Shown piece after piece: positions 11,800 through 23,734 of a stretch of DNA of 64,000 nt (positions within the stretch are counted from its first letter, which is position 1; every line of letters starts with the position of its first letter). A program made the position numbers and the translations under genes. Source of the stretch: Toxorhynchites rutilus septentrionalis (Eukaryota; Arthropoda; Insecta; Diptera; Culicidae); the NCBI RefSeq assembly GCF_029784135.1, contig NC_073744.1, positions 19,288,239 through 19,352,238 on the forward strand. The letters run 5' to 3'. Under the pieces are notes generated by a model. The model searched no databases. It was not told where the DNA came from and was given only the letters and a program-made list of their open reading frames with translations.

Positions 11800-13060
11800 A
11801 ATATTCATAACTTTTGAACTACTGGATCAATTCTGATGATCGACATATAAAATTGTAGCCAACGAGATAGATTTTTTGGAAAAATATTACATTTTCAAAA
11901 CAATAGGATCTAAGTCGCATAGATCTAATCTAGTCGCATAGGAATATTGGACCAAGACTGAAAACAAGTTAAATTTGAAAAATCATAACTCAAAAACGAA
12001 AAAAGATACATCTTTGATTATTGGATATGTTAAGTAAAAAAATCTCAGCTAAAAATATAAAAAAATTATAACACACTCTATCTTGACCCGAAATTACTAT
12101 GAAAAACTAACACACTCAATAATTACAAAAATTAAAATACAAACGTTTCGCAAATGTAATATTTTTTCATAGAAGACTAGATAATTAGTTTCAATTTCAT
12201 ATATCGATGACCTGTATCGGTGCAGTAGCAGGGGTGTCATAATAAAATCTGTTTTTTTGGTTTCAAAAATCTACTTATCTGTGTTTTTTCTCTGCTTTCA
12301 GCCACCACAGCAAAGAAGTATACTAATATTATAATTTATGCAACAATGTATCAGTTCACACTTTTTCTAAACGAATTTCATAGTCTTATTCACTTAATCA
12401 CAAAACAAAACGGTGCCACTATGAATAATAGATAACGGTACTCAGCATAAACAAAAGTTGTCATCCATACTTGAGGAAAGGATTAATGGAAAACTTCATG
12501 TACTGTGTAGTCGTAAAGAGCATTGTTCTGTATGTTAAAGTAAAAAGATGAAAGTCGAAAGACGCCAAACTAATTTTTTTTGCGTGATTTTGTGATGCGA
12601 AGGATATCACACGAAGAAGAATTATAGCAAATATTTTATTAACATAAAAACATTGTTCAGTAAATACTTATCAGAAGTTTACAAAAAAAAAAGAAGGAAT
12701 CTTGTTCATCTTTCATAATCTCGCAAAGTTATACATCACTTCTTTATCATGTAAAAAATTTAATTTTTTTAATCATCGGTTAACTTTGAAAATTCATAAC
12801 TTAGAAAAGAAAAAAAATATATATATTTCTGATTTTTTGGATAGGTTATGTAAAAAAAATTCAGCTGTCAAGAAAAAAATATTTAAAAATATAGCGCCCT
12901 CTAGTTCAAAGCCGTGAAAACAACAATAAATAAATATAATTAATGATTACGAAAACAAACACCAAATTTTTGGCAAGCGTAATATTATTTCAAAAAAGAT
13001 TAGGTAATTGGCTTTAATTTGATGTATGATGATCATCTGAATCCGTCCTGTAATTCGAAA
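11800..13060 (-). repeat. Satellite continues, inverted orientation
   Basis: After the SINE the array appears on the other strand: AAATCTCAGCTAAAAATATA at 12040 and AATTCAGCTGTCAAGAAAAA at 12852, with ATAGCGCCCTCT at 12891 and AATTACGAAAA-type spacers. 12080-12640 is more diverged single-copy AT-rich sequence in which I see nothing else. Confidence 0.5.
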
Positions 13061-13372
13061 CTCAAACTGGTGTGCTCAAACAGTTGAATTTAGTTACCAA
13101 ATGTTTAGACGTTAAAGTCAAACTCAAACTTTCCAAACCACTAGTGTTTCCACATTTTATGTATGGTAACTTTGTATACACCAATGCCACTCAACGATCA
13201 ATTAACAGACTAAAAGTAGCTTTTAACTGTTGCATGAGGTATGTTTCCAATATTCCTAGAATGGGAAGGGTTTCGCACTTACAAAAACAATGTTTGGGGT
13301 GCCCAATCAAACAATTTCATAATTACAGAGTTTGTTCTATCTTGTTTCGTTTGATAACTACAATACACTAGA
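13060..13372 (+). pseudogene. Non-LTR retrotransposon reverse transcriptase, C-terminal part, left fragment
   Basis: The plus-strand frame contains PLVFPHFMYGNFVYTNATQR, a typical block after the reverse transcriptase palm in non-LTR elements (leucine, P-H-F-x-Y-G/C), then RLKVAFNCCMRYV and VSHLQKQCLGCPIKQFHNYR. The frame stops at a TAG within an A-rich stretch near 13370, where the inserted element at 13383-14399 begins. The upstream palm and endonuclease domains are absent, as expected of a 5'-truncated copy. It is broken and cannot produce an active protein. Confidence 0.75.
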
Positions 13373-13382
13373 AAAAAAAAAT

Positions 13383-14399
13383 TTGACGTAGAACTACGTT
13401 TTTCAGGAAGGGTGCCAAATCAGAAAACAGGTCACGTTTTTATGAAATATTAAGTTAACGTTAACAGCTATTTTCACTGTGAACGAATTCTTATGATTTG
13501 CATATCAATCGAATCGGAAATCTAAGATTTGTTTGATATGCTATACATTACAATTCGCTAATCTCTAAACGGATTAAATTCATGAAAGAAGGAAGAATAT
13601 TCTTTTTCCCATACATTCGTTCTGCCGATTTTTGTGCTAACCCTACCCGTATTTCGAATGCTTATAACTCGAACATTTCTTAACAGATCGGAAAGATGTT
13701 TGCATCAATTGATAGGAAATATTTCTACGCGTCTGTCACAATAAAATGTTATTTTTCATGAGATGAATAATTGTATAACTGTTAAATGTCAAGCCTTATC
13801 CAAACGCCCAAACTGCCGAGTTTTGATTGGCCCGATTTCCGGTTACGGATTTACGGATTTACGATTTACAAACTTCAAAATCGATGTACCTGTGCAAATC
13901 TGCTTTGCAAATATACATCCAAGTCGGGGGTATTTTTGTTCCTACCGAGCTGTGTTTCCCTAACACGGACTTCAAAATTAATGTGCCTGGGGGAATCCGC
14001 TTTGCAAATACATGCAAGTCGGGGGTATTTTTTGGTGTTGAGTACTTTTGAACTCGCTTGTCGTTGTGCAGACAGGAATATGTTTCCCTAAAACGTATTT
14101 TTGAACTGAGAAGCCTGGAAAATCGTCATCTCAGATACTAGAGGTGAATGAACTTTCGCGGTTCGAGAATTACGTAAACATGAGATGTGCAATAATATCA
14201 GAGGGAAATGTAAAATACAATGATCGTTTGACAATTCTTCCGTTCACATATTTCGGTAGTCCTAGGCTTCATATCAAACGTAAAAAGAAGTTCATCAAAT
14301 TTATTTGTAACGAAGAACACAATCTATTACATAAATTTAGATGCATTCTAAAAAAAATTCGAAGTGGATTGCGTAATATAATTGCGTAGTTCAACGTCT
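13383..14399. mobile_element. GACGTAG-type inverted-repeat element inserted in the retrotransposon
   Basis: The left end TGACGTAGAACTACG and the right end CGTAGTTCAACGTC are inverted repeats. They sit exactly where the reverse transcriptase frame is interrupted. The first 180 bp match the reverse complement of 28316-28491 and 51870-52016; 13690-13740 matches the copy near 4950; and 13880-14110 holds the 90-100-bp minisatellite also found at 20.1 and 24.1 kb. No transposase is encoded, so it is a non-autonomous DNA element about 1 kb long. Confidence 0.7.
13880..14110 (+). repeat. Minisatellite of about 95 bp inside the element
   Basis: At least two units carry TTTCCCTAA followed by ACGGACTTCAAAAT or ACGTATTTTTGAA, then GCCTGG, TTTGCAAAT and CAAGTCGGGGGTATTTTT. 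The same unit is seen at 20150-20345 and, reversed, at 24130-24285. Confidence 0.7.
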
Positions 14400-14594
14400 A
14401 AAATATGCGGTCGTGTTCTAGATACAACCCCTTACAATTTGTTAAAACCATTTCATACATCGCACTATTATAATCAATCGCTGTTCTCTAAAGGCATAGT
14501 ATATTGGAATAAGTCACCAACCAATATAAAAAAATGTACGTCCAGGCATAATTTCAAGCGAGATTTACTTTTTAACCTAAATAGCATTAATTAG
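14396..14594 (+). pseudogene. Non-LTR retrotransposon ORF2 tail, right fragment
   Basis: The plus-strand frame reads HTSHYYNQSLFSKGIVYWNK, then SPTNIKKCTSRHNFKRDLL and a stop at 14594. This is the characteristic extreme C-terminus of reverse transcriptase ORFs of mosquito and other insect non-LTR elements (N-x-LP-T-x-I-K, x-F-K-x-x-L). It continues the fragment at 13060-13372 once the 13383-14399 element is set aside. Confidence 0.75.
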
Positions 14595-14670
14595 ATCTTT
14601 GTAATTTGAGAAATGAATAAGTAGTTTTCACATATTTGTTGAAGTAGACCAAAATGTAACATTCAAAGAG

Positions 14671-14736
14671 GCAAATGTCTCAAGCTACATGATTTTAATT
14701 TTATTGTATTAAAATCATGTAGCTTGAGACATTTGC
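14671..14736. repeat. Perfect 29-bp hairpin at the retrotransposon 3' end
   Basis: Arms at 14671-14699 and 14708-14736 are exact reverse complements, starting GCAAATGTCTCAAGCTACAT on each strand, with an 8-nt loop. It lies about 80 bp after the ORF stop, in the place of the 3' UTR, and is followed by an A-rich stretch. Confidence 0.9.
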
Positions 14737-14739
14737 TTA

Positions 14740-16299
14740 TAGAATAAAAACAAAAAAAAATACTATTCAGATAAAGTCATATCATTATTAGGAATTATTA
14801 AATAAAATTTCAAGAGAAATTCTTGTGAGCAAACGAAACAACCGGTCATTTTGACGGGTTGGTAGTTCTAGTAATAATTGTACCGAATCATGAGTAGGAA
14901 ACAGTAGAAGAAACTTTGGAAGAAAAAAGATATTTGACTTTTCAAGAAGAAGGGCAAATATATATAGTTTGATAGATTGGTAATGCCGTCTCCAAATTTA
15001 AATCCTACAGAAAATCACAGATAACTTGCGGAAGACCAGACTATAAACCGTCAACCATAGATTAAAATAGACTTATGGGAAAAAATATTGAGAATGGTGA
15101 CGAGGATGGAGTACCAAAGGATTGAAAATTATTTCGAATAAAAAACGAATAAATGATAAATTTGTTATGTGGGTTACGCAGAAAAAAAATATCAATGGCG
15201 GCTTTGGACGGAACAGTCCTCAAGGAAAAGGGACAGCAAGCTAGTATTTTGGTTGGGAGGTCAAAATGATAAAACTCTCTGCAGCTAAGGGTCTGCAAGA
15301 TTATATGAAATAGCTAGAGGGCTAAAATGATGAAGAATACTGCAAGCTGGAAACGGGGAATTGAATGGTTAGGGGGCCACAATGATAAAAGTTTATGCGT
15401 GTAAGGGGCTGAAACATGATATGAAGTGGTTATGAAGCTAGAATACGTAAGCTTAAACTGAAAAAATAAATAAATTGGTTAACAAGCTTGAATGATACAA
15501 GTTTTTACAGCTTGGGGACAAAATGATGAAAAATTCTGCAGCTAGGAGACAGGGGACTTGCAATGGGATGGGTAAAAATAGTAAAAGTTTCTGCAGCTAA
15601 GGGTCTGGAGAAATGAATTTGAATAGTTAGGGAACAAAATAACAAAGTTTCTGCAGCTAGGGGACCAAAATGATAGAAGTTTTTGCAGCTAGGTTGCGGA
15701 AAACTTGCAAAGGAATTGCTAGGAGTAAAATTTGCAAAACTTTCCGAAACGCTGAAACCGGTTTTGCAGTTTGAATGCATTTTTAAATTGTTAAAACTTG
15801 AATGAACATTTTTACTTCATGCTGTTTGATGACTTAAAACAAGTATCACTTAACCATACTTAACCATTTTGATGTAAATTTTCTGATATTTCCACTAAAA
15901 CACAACGTTTTAATATAACATTATTATCAAACACAATTTTTGTTCAGAATTTTGTTTGCCGCTGCACAAATTTCACACACGGACCTCAATGCCGTCAATG
16001 CGAATTCGTGTTTTGAAGTCAATGAGTTTCGTGTTCCGTTGGGCGAAAATTGTAGTGGTTTTTCAGGTGGAATAAACACATTTAAAAAATGAAAATTATA
16101 AATGATTTTCGTGTCATCATGTCATTAATTAATTTTACTGTATCACATATGTATTCTATGTGATAGAGTAACACGTTTTCGGCTACACCCAAACTAGCGT
16201 TGGCAGAAAACATTTCATCTTTGGCAGAAATGATGCCATTTAGTATGCTGTTGAGTCAAATGCGCAAATAATGAGCTGTTTTAAAAGCTTAAAAATGGT
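14740..16299. other. No gene seen; degenerate short tandem pattern
   Basis: Between about 15230 and 15780 a loose unit recurs: GCAGCTA(A/G)GGG, then a short spacer, then ATGATA(A/G)AA(A/G)TT. Seven to nine divergent repeats of 60-90 bp are visible. At 15970-16010 CCTCAATGCCGTCAA and GCGAATTC also occur at 618-643. The minus frame at 15505-15780 is an open shadow of the repeat. Confidence 0.5.
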
Positions 16300-16460
16300 T
16301 TGTATGTATGCATCCAGACATCTCTTTCTGTTTTCTTTTCTCATTTCATTTGAGATTGTGCCAAAAAAGAAGTCCATACGACGTCAATGGGGATCGAACC
16401 AAGGCCGGCTGAAACGCAAAGCTATTTTACACGACTACGCTATCCACATGGCTAATGATG
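16300..16460 (-). mobile_element. tRNA-like SINE, second family
   Basis: On the minus strand, GTGGATAGCGTAGTCG looks like an A box and GGTTCGATCCCC (16389-16400) is a near-perfect B box, with spacing as in a tRNA. An A/G-rich tail follows toward 16320. Target duplications were not found, so the ends are approximate. A decayed tRNA gene is less likely because no acceptor stem forms. Confidence 0.55.
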
Positions 16461-16469
16461 CTTCAGCAG

Positions 16470-19440
16470 TTGTTTAGCAAATACGTGATAATATTGCACT
16501 GATTATAAAATGAAGTTGGGAAGTGTTTTCTAAGAGTAAAAAAGGAGCGCATGAAGGAGAATATCTATCTCGATCTGGGCCGTGTATGTGGCCAAGTATG
16601 CGGAAAGCTTATTTGTCTTTTGTTTCGTTCGCTCGTATTAATCTTATATTGCTGTACCATGTATATTATACAAATGTTTACAAGTATTTGTGAGTCATGA
16701 CATTTTCTGTTATGTTATGTCTCATTTAATGTCATAAATCGGGATGACAAAACATGAGCTAAAAATCAATTTTGGGTGTAGTGGTTAATAAATATTGAAC
16801 GAAAACTAAGCCTGATAATGATTGTATATTCTGATGGTGTGATTTTAGTGAAAATATTGAGTGGAAAATACGTGTTTTAAGTATTTGAGGAACGTCAGGT
16901 AATAATTCTCACAGAGGATTGGCCAATTTAAAACTGTCGTTCGATCTACATGACAAAGAGTACCGTTGCTGCGCGCAAAATTTTGATATATATCAACAAA
17001 GTACCTTCGGTATCTTTTGAATAGCTTGAGGTTACACTTATGTGATTTTTAGCGATGTCAAAATCCGTTAAGAACGAAAAGAACCGTATGCTATTGAACT
17101 GAAAAGAATTTTTTGCAGTTTTTTCAACAACTTCCTGATATTAAAAATTAATACTTACCGGAGTCAATTGTTGGCACTTGCTTGGTCTCTTACCAGGAAA
17201 TCACACAAGCAAGTGTGTCGAATGTTGTCTACGAGCTTAGTTAAGCCAAAAACGTTTACGGTCTTCCACTGAGCTCTAACATTACATCAATGTCTAGCGG
17301 CAGTGAAACCTTAAAAACGTTAACTCGGGTCGCACTCCTCAGAAATCCCCGTTTGGAGCTTGGTTCCGTCCCAGTCCAATCTTTCACGTTCAAAAGAATT
17401 CATGCATCGGTGCAGCAGCGAGAATCCATTCCTGAATCCCACCAAACTGTCATTCGCGTCGATGGTTCATATTTCATATTTTCATTTATGGTTCCGTTCG
17501 GTTCGGTTCGGTCCCTTGACTTTGCCTGCCCGAGCGTTAGCAAAATTTCTACCTTGCACAACATATAGGTACATAGTTTACGAAAGAGCGCTCTCTATTG
17601 AAGCCAATATATACGATATACCAGACGGGACCAGCCGGTTCTACAAACAACCCGCCAAATTATAGCTTCCAAACGCTCGAGCGCGAGCGCTTCGCACTGC
17701 GGTTAAGCGCGAGACATCGGTGGGATGAAGCTATTGGAAATTTCTTCATTTCGAAAGCGATAACCTGCATTCACCGGCACCGGTGAGACACCAGGGGGAC
17801 CGTGTGGACGGAAAATGCATTTCTTCTCGAACAGGAGCAATTGGATTCTACCCCACCGAGCGCGGTGCTCTTCGAGGAAGACAAACGTTTCTGCTACCGC
17901 AATTTAAGAGTCGAAACGGGAGTTCACGACAGTGTCAATAGACAGAGGGAAAATCACCGTTCGGTGTCTTTATTTTCTTACCCGGAATCCAACAATTTCA
18001 ACAAAGAACCTCGGTTAGGAATACGTGGTCTCAACTGTAATCGAACGTGTCTCGTTTGGGTGCTTTGTAGAGATAGAGTGGATGCGAAGAAAGCATACAC
18101 ATCTACACCCACACACACATCTGCCGCACACGAGAAGAAACGTTGGATCCTTGAAATAACCCTTGTGAATATATTCTACCTACTTGGAGGGGATATTCTA
18201 TTCTTCAATGGCTTCACCTTCCGCTGTTGGATGTGAATAGAATTTTTCTCTCACCCCGCAAGTGGTTCAACTAGGCCTGGTGGAAAAAAGCACCGAAGAC
18301 GGTGTGGGAGGGATCGTGTTTCAACAAGGGGTAGTAGCACTGCTGTCGAATGGGGATTTCGTACGAATAATCTAAGAAGGTAGTGCTTCGAAATCTTGCA
18401 ACAAAACGGCTGTGTGGGTAGCGAAGGAAGAACACATTCCGACCGGTTACATAAAATATGCTAAGCGTGTCAAATTTTGTCTATCCACTTCATTTCGGTT
18501 AAATGCATGCCATTTTCGGGCTATAACGCAGGACTGACGAGGCGAGGCAGACGTGAAGCGATACAACGCAAATTGGAAGTCATTGCCGTGCCAACAATTC
18601 AATAGTTAAAATGTTTTGTAGTGAACGTATTTTGTTAATAGACATTTCGTTTTTCTATTCTGAAAACCAGCTCATCCACCCATAACCCATCGGACTGCGC
18701 TCTAATTGATTGTCGAGGCATACCCTGAGTTCTCTCAGAGTGCCACCACCCACGCATTGATGTCAGCTTAGGCTGCATCCCAGAGTTCGCTTTGATCTTG
18801 ATTCATTATCCGATTCTCTCCCCTCTTATGTCCAGCCGGTCCCAAATGGCAAACGATGCGATGGTCAGTGAGCAAAATTCATTACCAACCAGCGCGGGGA
18901 ACGACCATCGGATCCCAGTGGTTTTCCAATCGATTTCGACGGGGCATAATTCAGTTTCCCCCTTCGATGAAGCGCTGTAGTCGTCGGAGTGCACGCGAGT
19001 TGACATTGTCCACTGAAAATGTGGGGAACGGAATGAACGGAGGAAAAAAAAGTCATTGCACACAATTAGCACTAATGATGTTGACCGCCATTAGTTCGAC
19101 ATTATTATTCGTTTAAGCACTCGCAATCTGGAACCGTTGTTATCTGAAGCCGGCGGCTGTTGATGAACGGCACAATGATCAAAAGAGTTTCGAGTTTTCA
19201 CCACGAAAATATGTTCCTCTCTCTCTCGAATGACCTTTACAAATCGAACTTTGAATATCATATTGTGCCGAAGACTGTACTGAAAAAACGAACACACTCA
19301 ATTGTCAGTGGCTTTTTCGGTGCGTGGGTAAAAATTGTAAAAACTTTGACTGGGAACAGTTCAAAGCGTTTCATCAAAATATACCGAGACGGACTCGGCA
19401 CAATAAAAAGCGCGAATTAGATGATAAAGTCACAGAAGGG
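16470..19440. other. No recognised gene; open but unassigned frames
   Basis: GC-richer than its surroundings from 17.2 to 19.1 kb. The longest plus-strand frame (17802-18236, 144 codons from an ATG) has no known domain, no signal peptide and no clear membrane segment except a hydrophobic stretch near its end (VNIFYLLGGDILFFNG). Shorter frames at 17290-17665 and 18806-19116 overlap on both strands. A noncoding or UTR exon cannot be excluded. Confidence 0.35.
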
Positions 19441-19819
19441 ATGTGCCTGAGACACGACCGCCTCGCTGACGTAGGATTTCGTTAGGCTGTCTGTTGCATG
19501 CTGATTTAGGATATGTTTGAAAAGTTACATCGTTACACTCTTTGATAATGATTTGATGGCCCTGAAAGTGGTTTGTTTGATTGTTGGATATTGTTTGTTC
19601 ACTCCACCAGTGTTTACATCCGAGTGATGATGGCAGAAGGATAGTGATTAATCGTAAGATGGTGTGTATCACGATAGAAGAAGTGGAACGAGATATGATA
19701 AAAATCGCCTTCTGTAGTCTTGTACGTGATTGTTCCAGCGCTCTGTATGAATGAAAGAATTAAAAAACTAACCAATGTGATATTAGGTAATTACCATTAT
19801 CGAACACATTTATCAATGT

Positions 19820-20702
19820 TTGACGTAGGACTACGTCTTTCATTTCTATACTGGGGTGTAAGTTCAAAGTTTCGAAAACGAAAGCGTTACGCCGGAGAAC
19901 GAGATTCTGAGCGTTAATAACTTCTAAATAACTGAACGAAATGGTATGATAAACACTTCATTCGAAAGATAACATGTCTACGCGTGATATGCTAGTTACT
20001 TTTTGATCCAAAAACTTGCCTCAATAGCCTTAAAATTGCTTTCAAAACAGGCTATTGAAATCACACCAATCGGTAATTAAGCGAGTGTCGCTCGGAAATC
20101 TATTCAGTTATGATTGCACAACGATTGAGGTACCATCGCAGGAATGAATGGATGTTTCCCTAACACAGACTTCAAAACCAAGGAGCCTGGGGAAATTGAC
20201 TTTGCAAATTAGATGCAAACTGTGAGTACTTTTGTACTCGCTTGCATTTTTGCAAACCGGAATGTGTTTTCCCAACACAGATTCCGAAACCAATAAGTTG
20301 GGAAAACCGGCATTGCAGATCTCGGCACTACTTTTATACGGTCTACAAAAGTGGGTACAAATGCAACGCTTTGGCTCGGTTATTCAAAACTGCATATCCC
20401 TTCATGTCGCCAGCTCACTGAACTTCTACGCATGCCGTTTGATGATTAGGCAAAATGTTGATAACTATTTGCTGCGATAACCACTACCATAATGTATGAA
20501 TTGACCTGAATTGAGATTTGATTGCAATTGAGTTCGTAAATTGTTTCATTCATCAAGAATCAAGAACTTAATCAAAACATACAAAATATAGCTCTGCGCA
20601 GCGGCGACATCGTACCCAATGAGGAACATCCGAGGTGCGATTATTGCTAATTGAAAAAAAAAACACAAGTGATTATTGAGCCAATGGCAGTCCTACGTCA
20701 AC
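19820..20702. mobile_element. GACGTAG-type inverted-repeat element
   Basis: Left end TGACGTAGGACTACGTCTTT at 19821 and right end GCAGTCCTACGTCAA at 20688-20702. The interior has TCTACGCGTGATATG-type sequence related to 13725, the minisatellite at 20150-20345, and no transposase. Confidence 0.65.
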
Positions 20703-20891
20703 CTTGCGGTTATATCATAGGTATAACCATCCATAATTATTTCACCACAAAAAACATGTTACTTTATAGAACACCTATTGGAAATGGAATATATAATTTT
20801 CATTCACTATTTTTACTTTCTGAGTGTGCTTATTCAACCCATCTCGCTTCAAGACCAACGAAACACGATGCTATATGGCTCAATGCTAATT

Positions 20892-21187
20892 TCAATTGGG
20901 CTTCTTCTTCTTCTTAAATGGCACCAACGTTCCTAGAGGAACTTCACCGTCTCAACGTAATAATACTTGCGTCATTTTTACTAGTACTTAGTTGAGATTT
21001 ATATGCCAAATAACACGCCTTGAATGCATTCTGAGTGGCAAGCTCTAGAATACGCGTGACCACAGTGCAAGTCGGAGGAAAGTTCTTTTACGAAAAATTC
21101 CCCCGACCAGAACGGGAATCGAACCCGAACCCCCGGCATGTTAGGTTTTGACGCTAACCACTCGGCCACGGGAGCATCAATTGGGCT
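20892..21187 (-). mobile_element. tRNA-derived SINE with 11-bp target duplication
   Basis: Minus-strand SINE. The tRNA-like head runs 21176 to about 21100: GCTCCCGTGGCCGAGTGGTT (A box TGGCCGAGTGG) and B box GGTTCGATTCCC. A tRNA-unrelated body follows and ends in an (AAG)n tail at 20903-20914. TCAATTGGGCT flanks both sides (20892-20902 and 21177-21187). This is the clearest retrotransposition footprint in the window. A functional tRNA is excluded by the long fused body and tail. Confidence 0.9.
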
Positions 21188-21189
21188 AA

Positions 21190-22350
21190 CAACACTTAAT
21201 ACCAGGGTTGCCAACTATAATTTTCAAAAATCAGAAAGAACGGAAATAAAAAATCGCCGACGATTCACGATTCATCTTTACATGCTGATAAAAAATTTCA
21301 GTCAAATCGGTCAAGTAGATCCTGGGATATCGATACCACCAGTTTAAAAAACATGGTTTCGAGAAAAACGCGTTTCAAAATTCGTACAGCAATACTATAT
21401 CCCTTGAGCTTTTGGCTGTAACTTTCCAAGGAAATCAAATATCGAAAAATCCTTTTGGGACAACATTTCTGAGGGTAAAAGTATCCCAAAAATGCAAAAA
21501 GCAAAAATTCGTTTCTTCTATTTTCCAGACCGGGGTCCCCCCTCAAGTTGTCCTCTTGCGAGCAGTACTTGTGGGAATGTAGAATGGTTGCTTGGTAGAA
21601 GCTTATGAGCTTCTACCATAATTCCTTCCTGATCCCACCAGTTACAGGGTATGACTTTCTTCGGGTAAGGATCGGAGTTAGCTAATCATTTCGCTTACCC
21701 AAAGTTTTCAGCCGCTCAACTTTGTTGTAAATGAATCATTTTCATCACCCGTCAGGGTTTGATCCAAAACGGCATTTTCATTGCGTTTTTGGAGCGCGTT
21801 GCAGACCGAGATGCAATTTATTGAAAGTTTTTCGAACAAATTCTGAGGCGGCCTTCCAAATAACTTTATAAAGATTATTCAATATTCTTATTTATAAATG
21901 TTTCATATATTTTTTATGTATTGTTGATGTTATTCGCTGCGAAATATAACGGAACCTGTATCTTTTTTTTAGCTCTACATAATTTAACTGGCCAACATTC
22001 CTTTAGTTTTTTTTCCGTTCCTAGTCTATTCTTTTTATCTTCCTTTTATTAAGACTGAATTGAGAGAAAAATCGTTCAACCGATGATGAGGAATGTGGGA
22101 TAAATTATAAGCATGGTATAAACTCTCCCGGAAGTGGAAAGGCCAGTGTGTCCCCGGATCTTTTGATCGTTAATATTTTTTTCCAAAAACCAGCAGCACT
22201 ACAGTCAATTATAGAAGAATCTATATTCAGAACTTATCTGTATTCATAGTCCATGTTTTGGACTGAATATTTACACACCAAAAGAGAAAAGCGTAACAGC
22301 AGAGGAATAATTGAAGATTGTTTTCAATTTTATATGTTATTTGGTTTATA
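21190..22350. other. No gene seen
   Basis: CCAGGGTTGCCAACTATAAT at 21203-21222 also occurs at 26709-26728, so a dispersed repeat begins here. The rest is AT-rich with no domain. Confidence 0.45.
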
Positions 22351-23734
22351 TAGAGAAAATCCAAATGAAACCGACAAATGACAAAACATGTGTATTTTTG
22401 ATTCGAATGAAAGTTTGTATTCCATTTGGGTTGGAGGAAATATGTGTTTCTCACAGCAATTGGGATTTTTTCAACTCAAGTGTAACTTTTGAAAAGGGCG
22501 TATCGTTTTAAGTAAGAGAAATCTTTGATAATTTATGTGTCAAAAACTATGAGTCGTACCGAAATAGAGTCTTAGAAAGAGTTATATAATATTGATGTTA
22601 AAACGTGAAAAAATATACACTGAGAAAAAAATTAGTACTCTTTTTTCGTTTACAAAAAAACTTTAATTTGCAAAATCTATAATATGTATTTTTAATTTTT
22701 TTAAATTTTTTTTCGAATTTTTGTATGTTAACAAGATTTTTTAACCACAAATTATGAATTTTGGTGTGATTTAAAACAAAAAAGCTCAATATCAATCGGA
22801 ATGCATCCATTTTCGAGATATTAAAAATAGATATTTCCAATTTATTGTCTTTTTATCGTAAATAGGCTCTTTTCATGTGTTTCTCGTGTTATGCCATCAT
22901 TTTCATGAAATTTAATGAATTTGCTTATAATATTCAACAAATTTTCCAAAAACATCATTATGGTAAAATATATGTTTAGGAGTTACGTTAAAAAACCTTT
23001 GAAGACATGTGGTTTTTAACAAAATGTTTTTCAACGTAACTCCTAAACTGGCTAAAAATGATTGTCTTACTTACATTGTGAACATACAAAATTTCGAAGT
23101 TTCGAAAATTCATAAAAATTCGATGTTCCACAAAGTTCGTCAAAAATAGTTTTACCATCTTGGATACAATTTTTTGGCATGACTTCTATTCTATATGAAA
23201 ATTTTTTTTTTTCTCTATTATAGTGATTTTCAGCACATTTCGGCTGGTTCGTCATTTTTACTTCCATTTTTGGAAGAATGTCGGGAGTGAGAATTGAACT
23301 CGTGATCTCTGCGTGAGAGGTATGGATGTTACCACCACGCCAGAACGCCTCCCATATGAAAAAATAAAAAAAAATATATAAAAAAATGCATATTTTAGAT
23401 ATTGCAAATTAAAGTTTTTTTTTGTAAATGAAAAAAAGAGTACTATTTTTTTTCAGTGTATATTTTTTCACATTTTAACATCAATACTCTATAACTCTTT
23501 CTAAGACACTATTTCGGTACGACTCATAGTTTTTGACATATAAATTATCAAGGATTTCATTTACTAAAATCGATATGCTCTTTTAAAAAGTTACATTTGA
23601 GTCAAAAAAATCTCAATTGCTGTGGGAAATTCATATTTTCTACAACCCAAACGGAATACAAACTTTCATTCGAATCAAAAATACATGTTTTTAAAATCTA
23701 CCTTTTTAGGACGATTTCATTTGGAAGTAAATTT
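22351..23734. mobile_element. Foldback element with arms of about 330 bp
   Basis: The left arm (about 22365-22700) and right arm (about 23395-23715) are inverted copies. Shared landmarks are TTCGAATGAAAG, AAAAGGGCGTATCG, TATGAGTCGTACCGAAATA and ATATACACTGA. The ends resemble CCAAATGAAATCG. The middle contains a second, smaller inverted pair around 22975-23050 (TTAGGAGTTACGTT and AACGTAACTCCTAAA). No transposase. Further copies lie at 36655-37145 and 42403-44907. Confidence 0.8.
23202..23353 (-). mobile_element. tRNA-derived SINE inside the foldback element
   Basis: Same family as 11629-11789. The minus strand starts GGGAGGCGTTCTGGCGTGGT, has the B-box-like ATCACGAGTTCAATTC, and ends in an A-rich tail. 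ATATGAAAA is duplicated at 23193-23201 and 23354-23362. The corresponding position in the copy at 42775-42795 has no insertion. Confidence 0.82.

Noticed and set aside
17802..18236. Plus-strand ORF of 144 codons, the joint longest in the window
   Set aside because: No domain, no coding-type composition, no splice or promoter context. Open frames of this size are expected a few times in 64 kb read in six frames.
20999..21176. tRNA gene with A and B boxes on the minus strand
   Set aside because: The tRNA-like head is fused to a long unrelated body with an (AAG)n tail and is flanked by an 11-bp target duplication, so it is a SINE.
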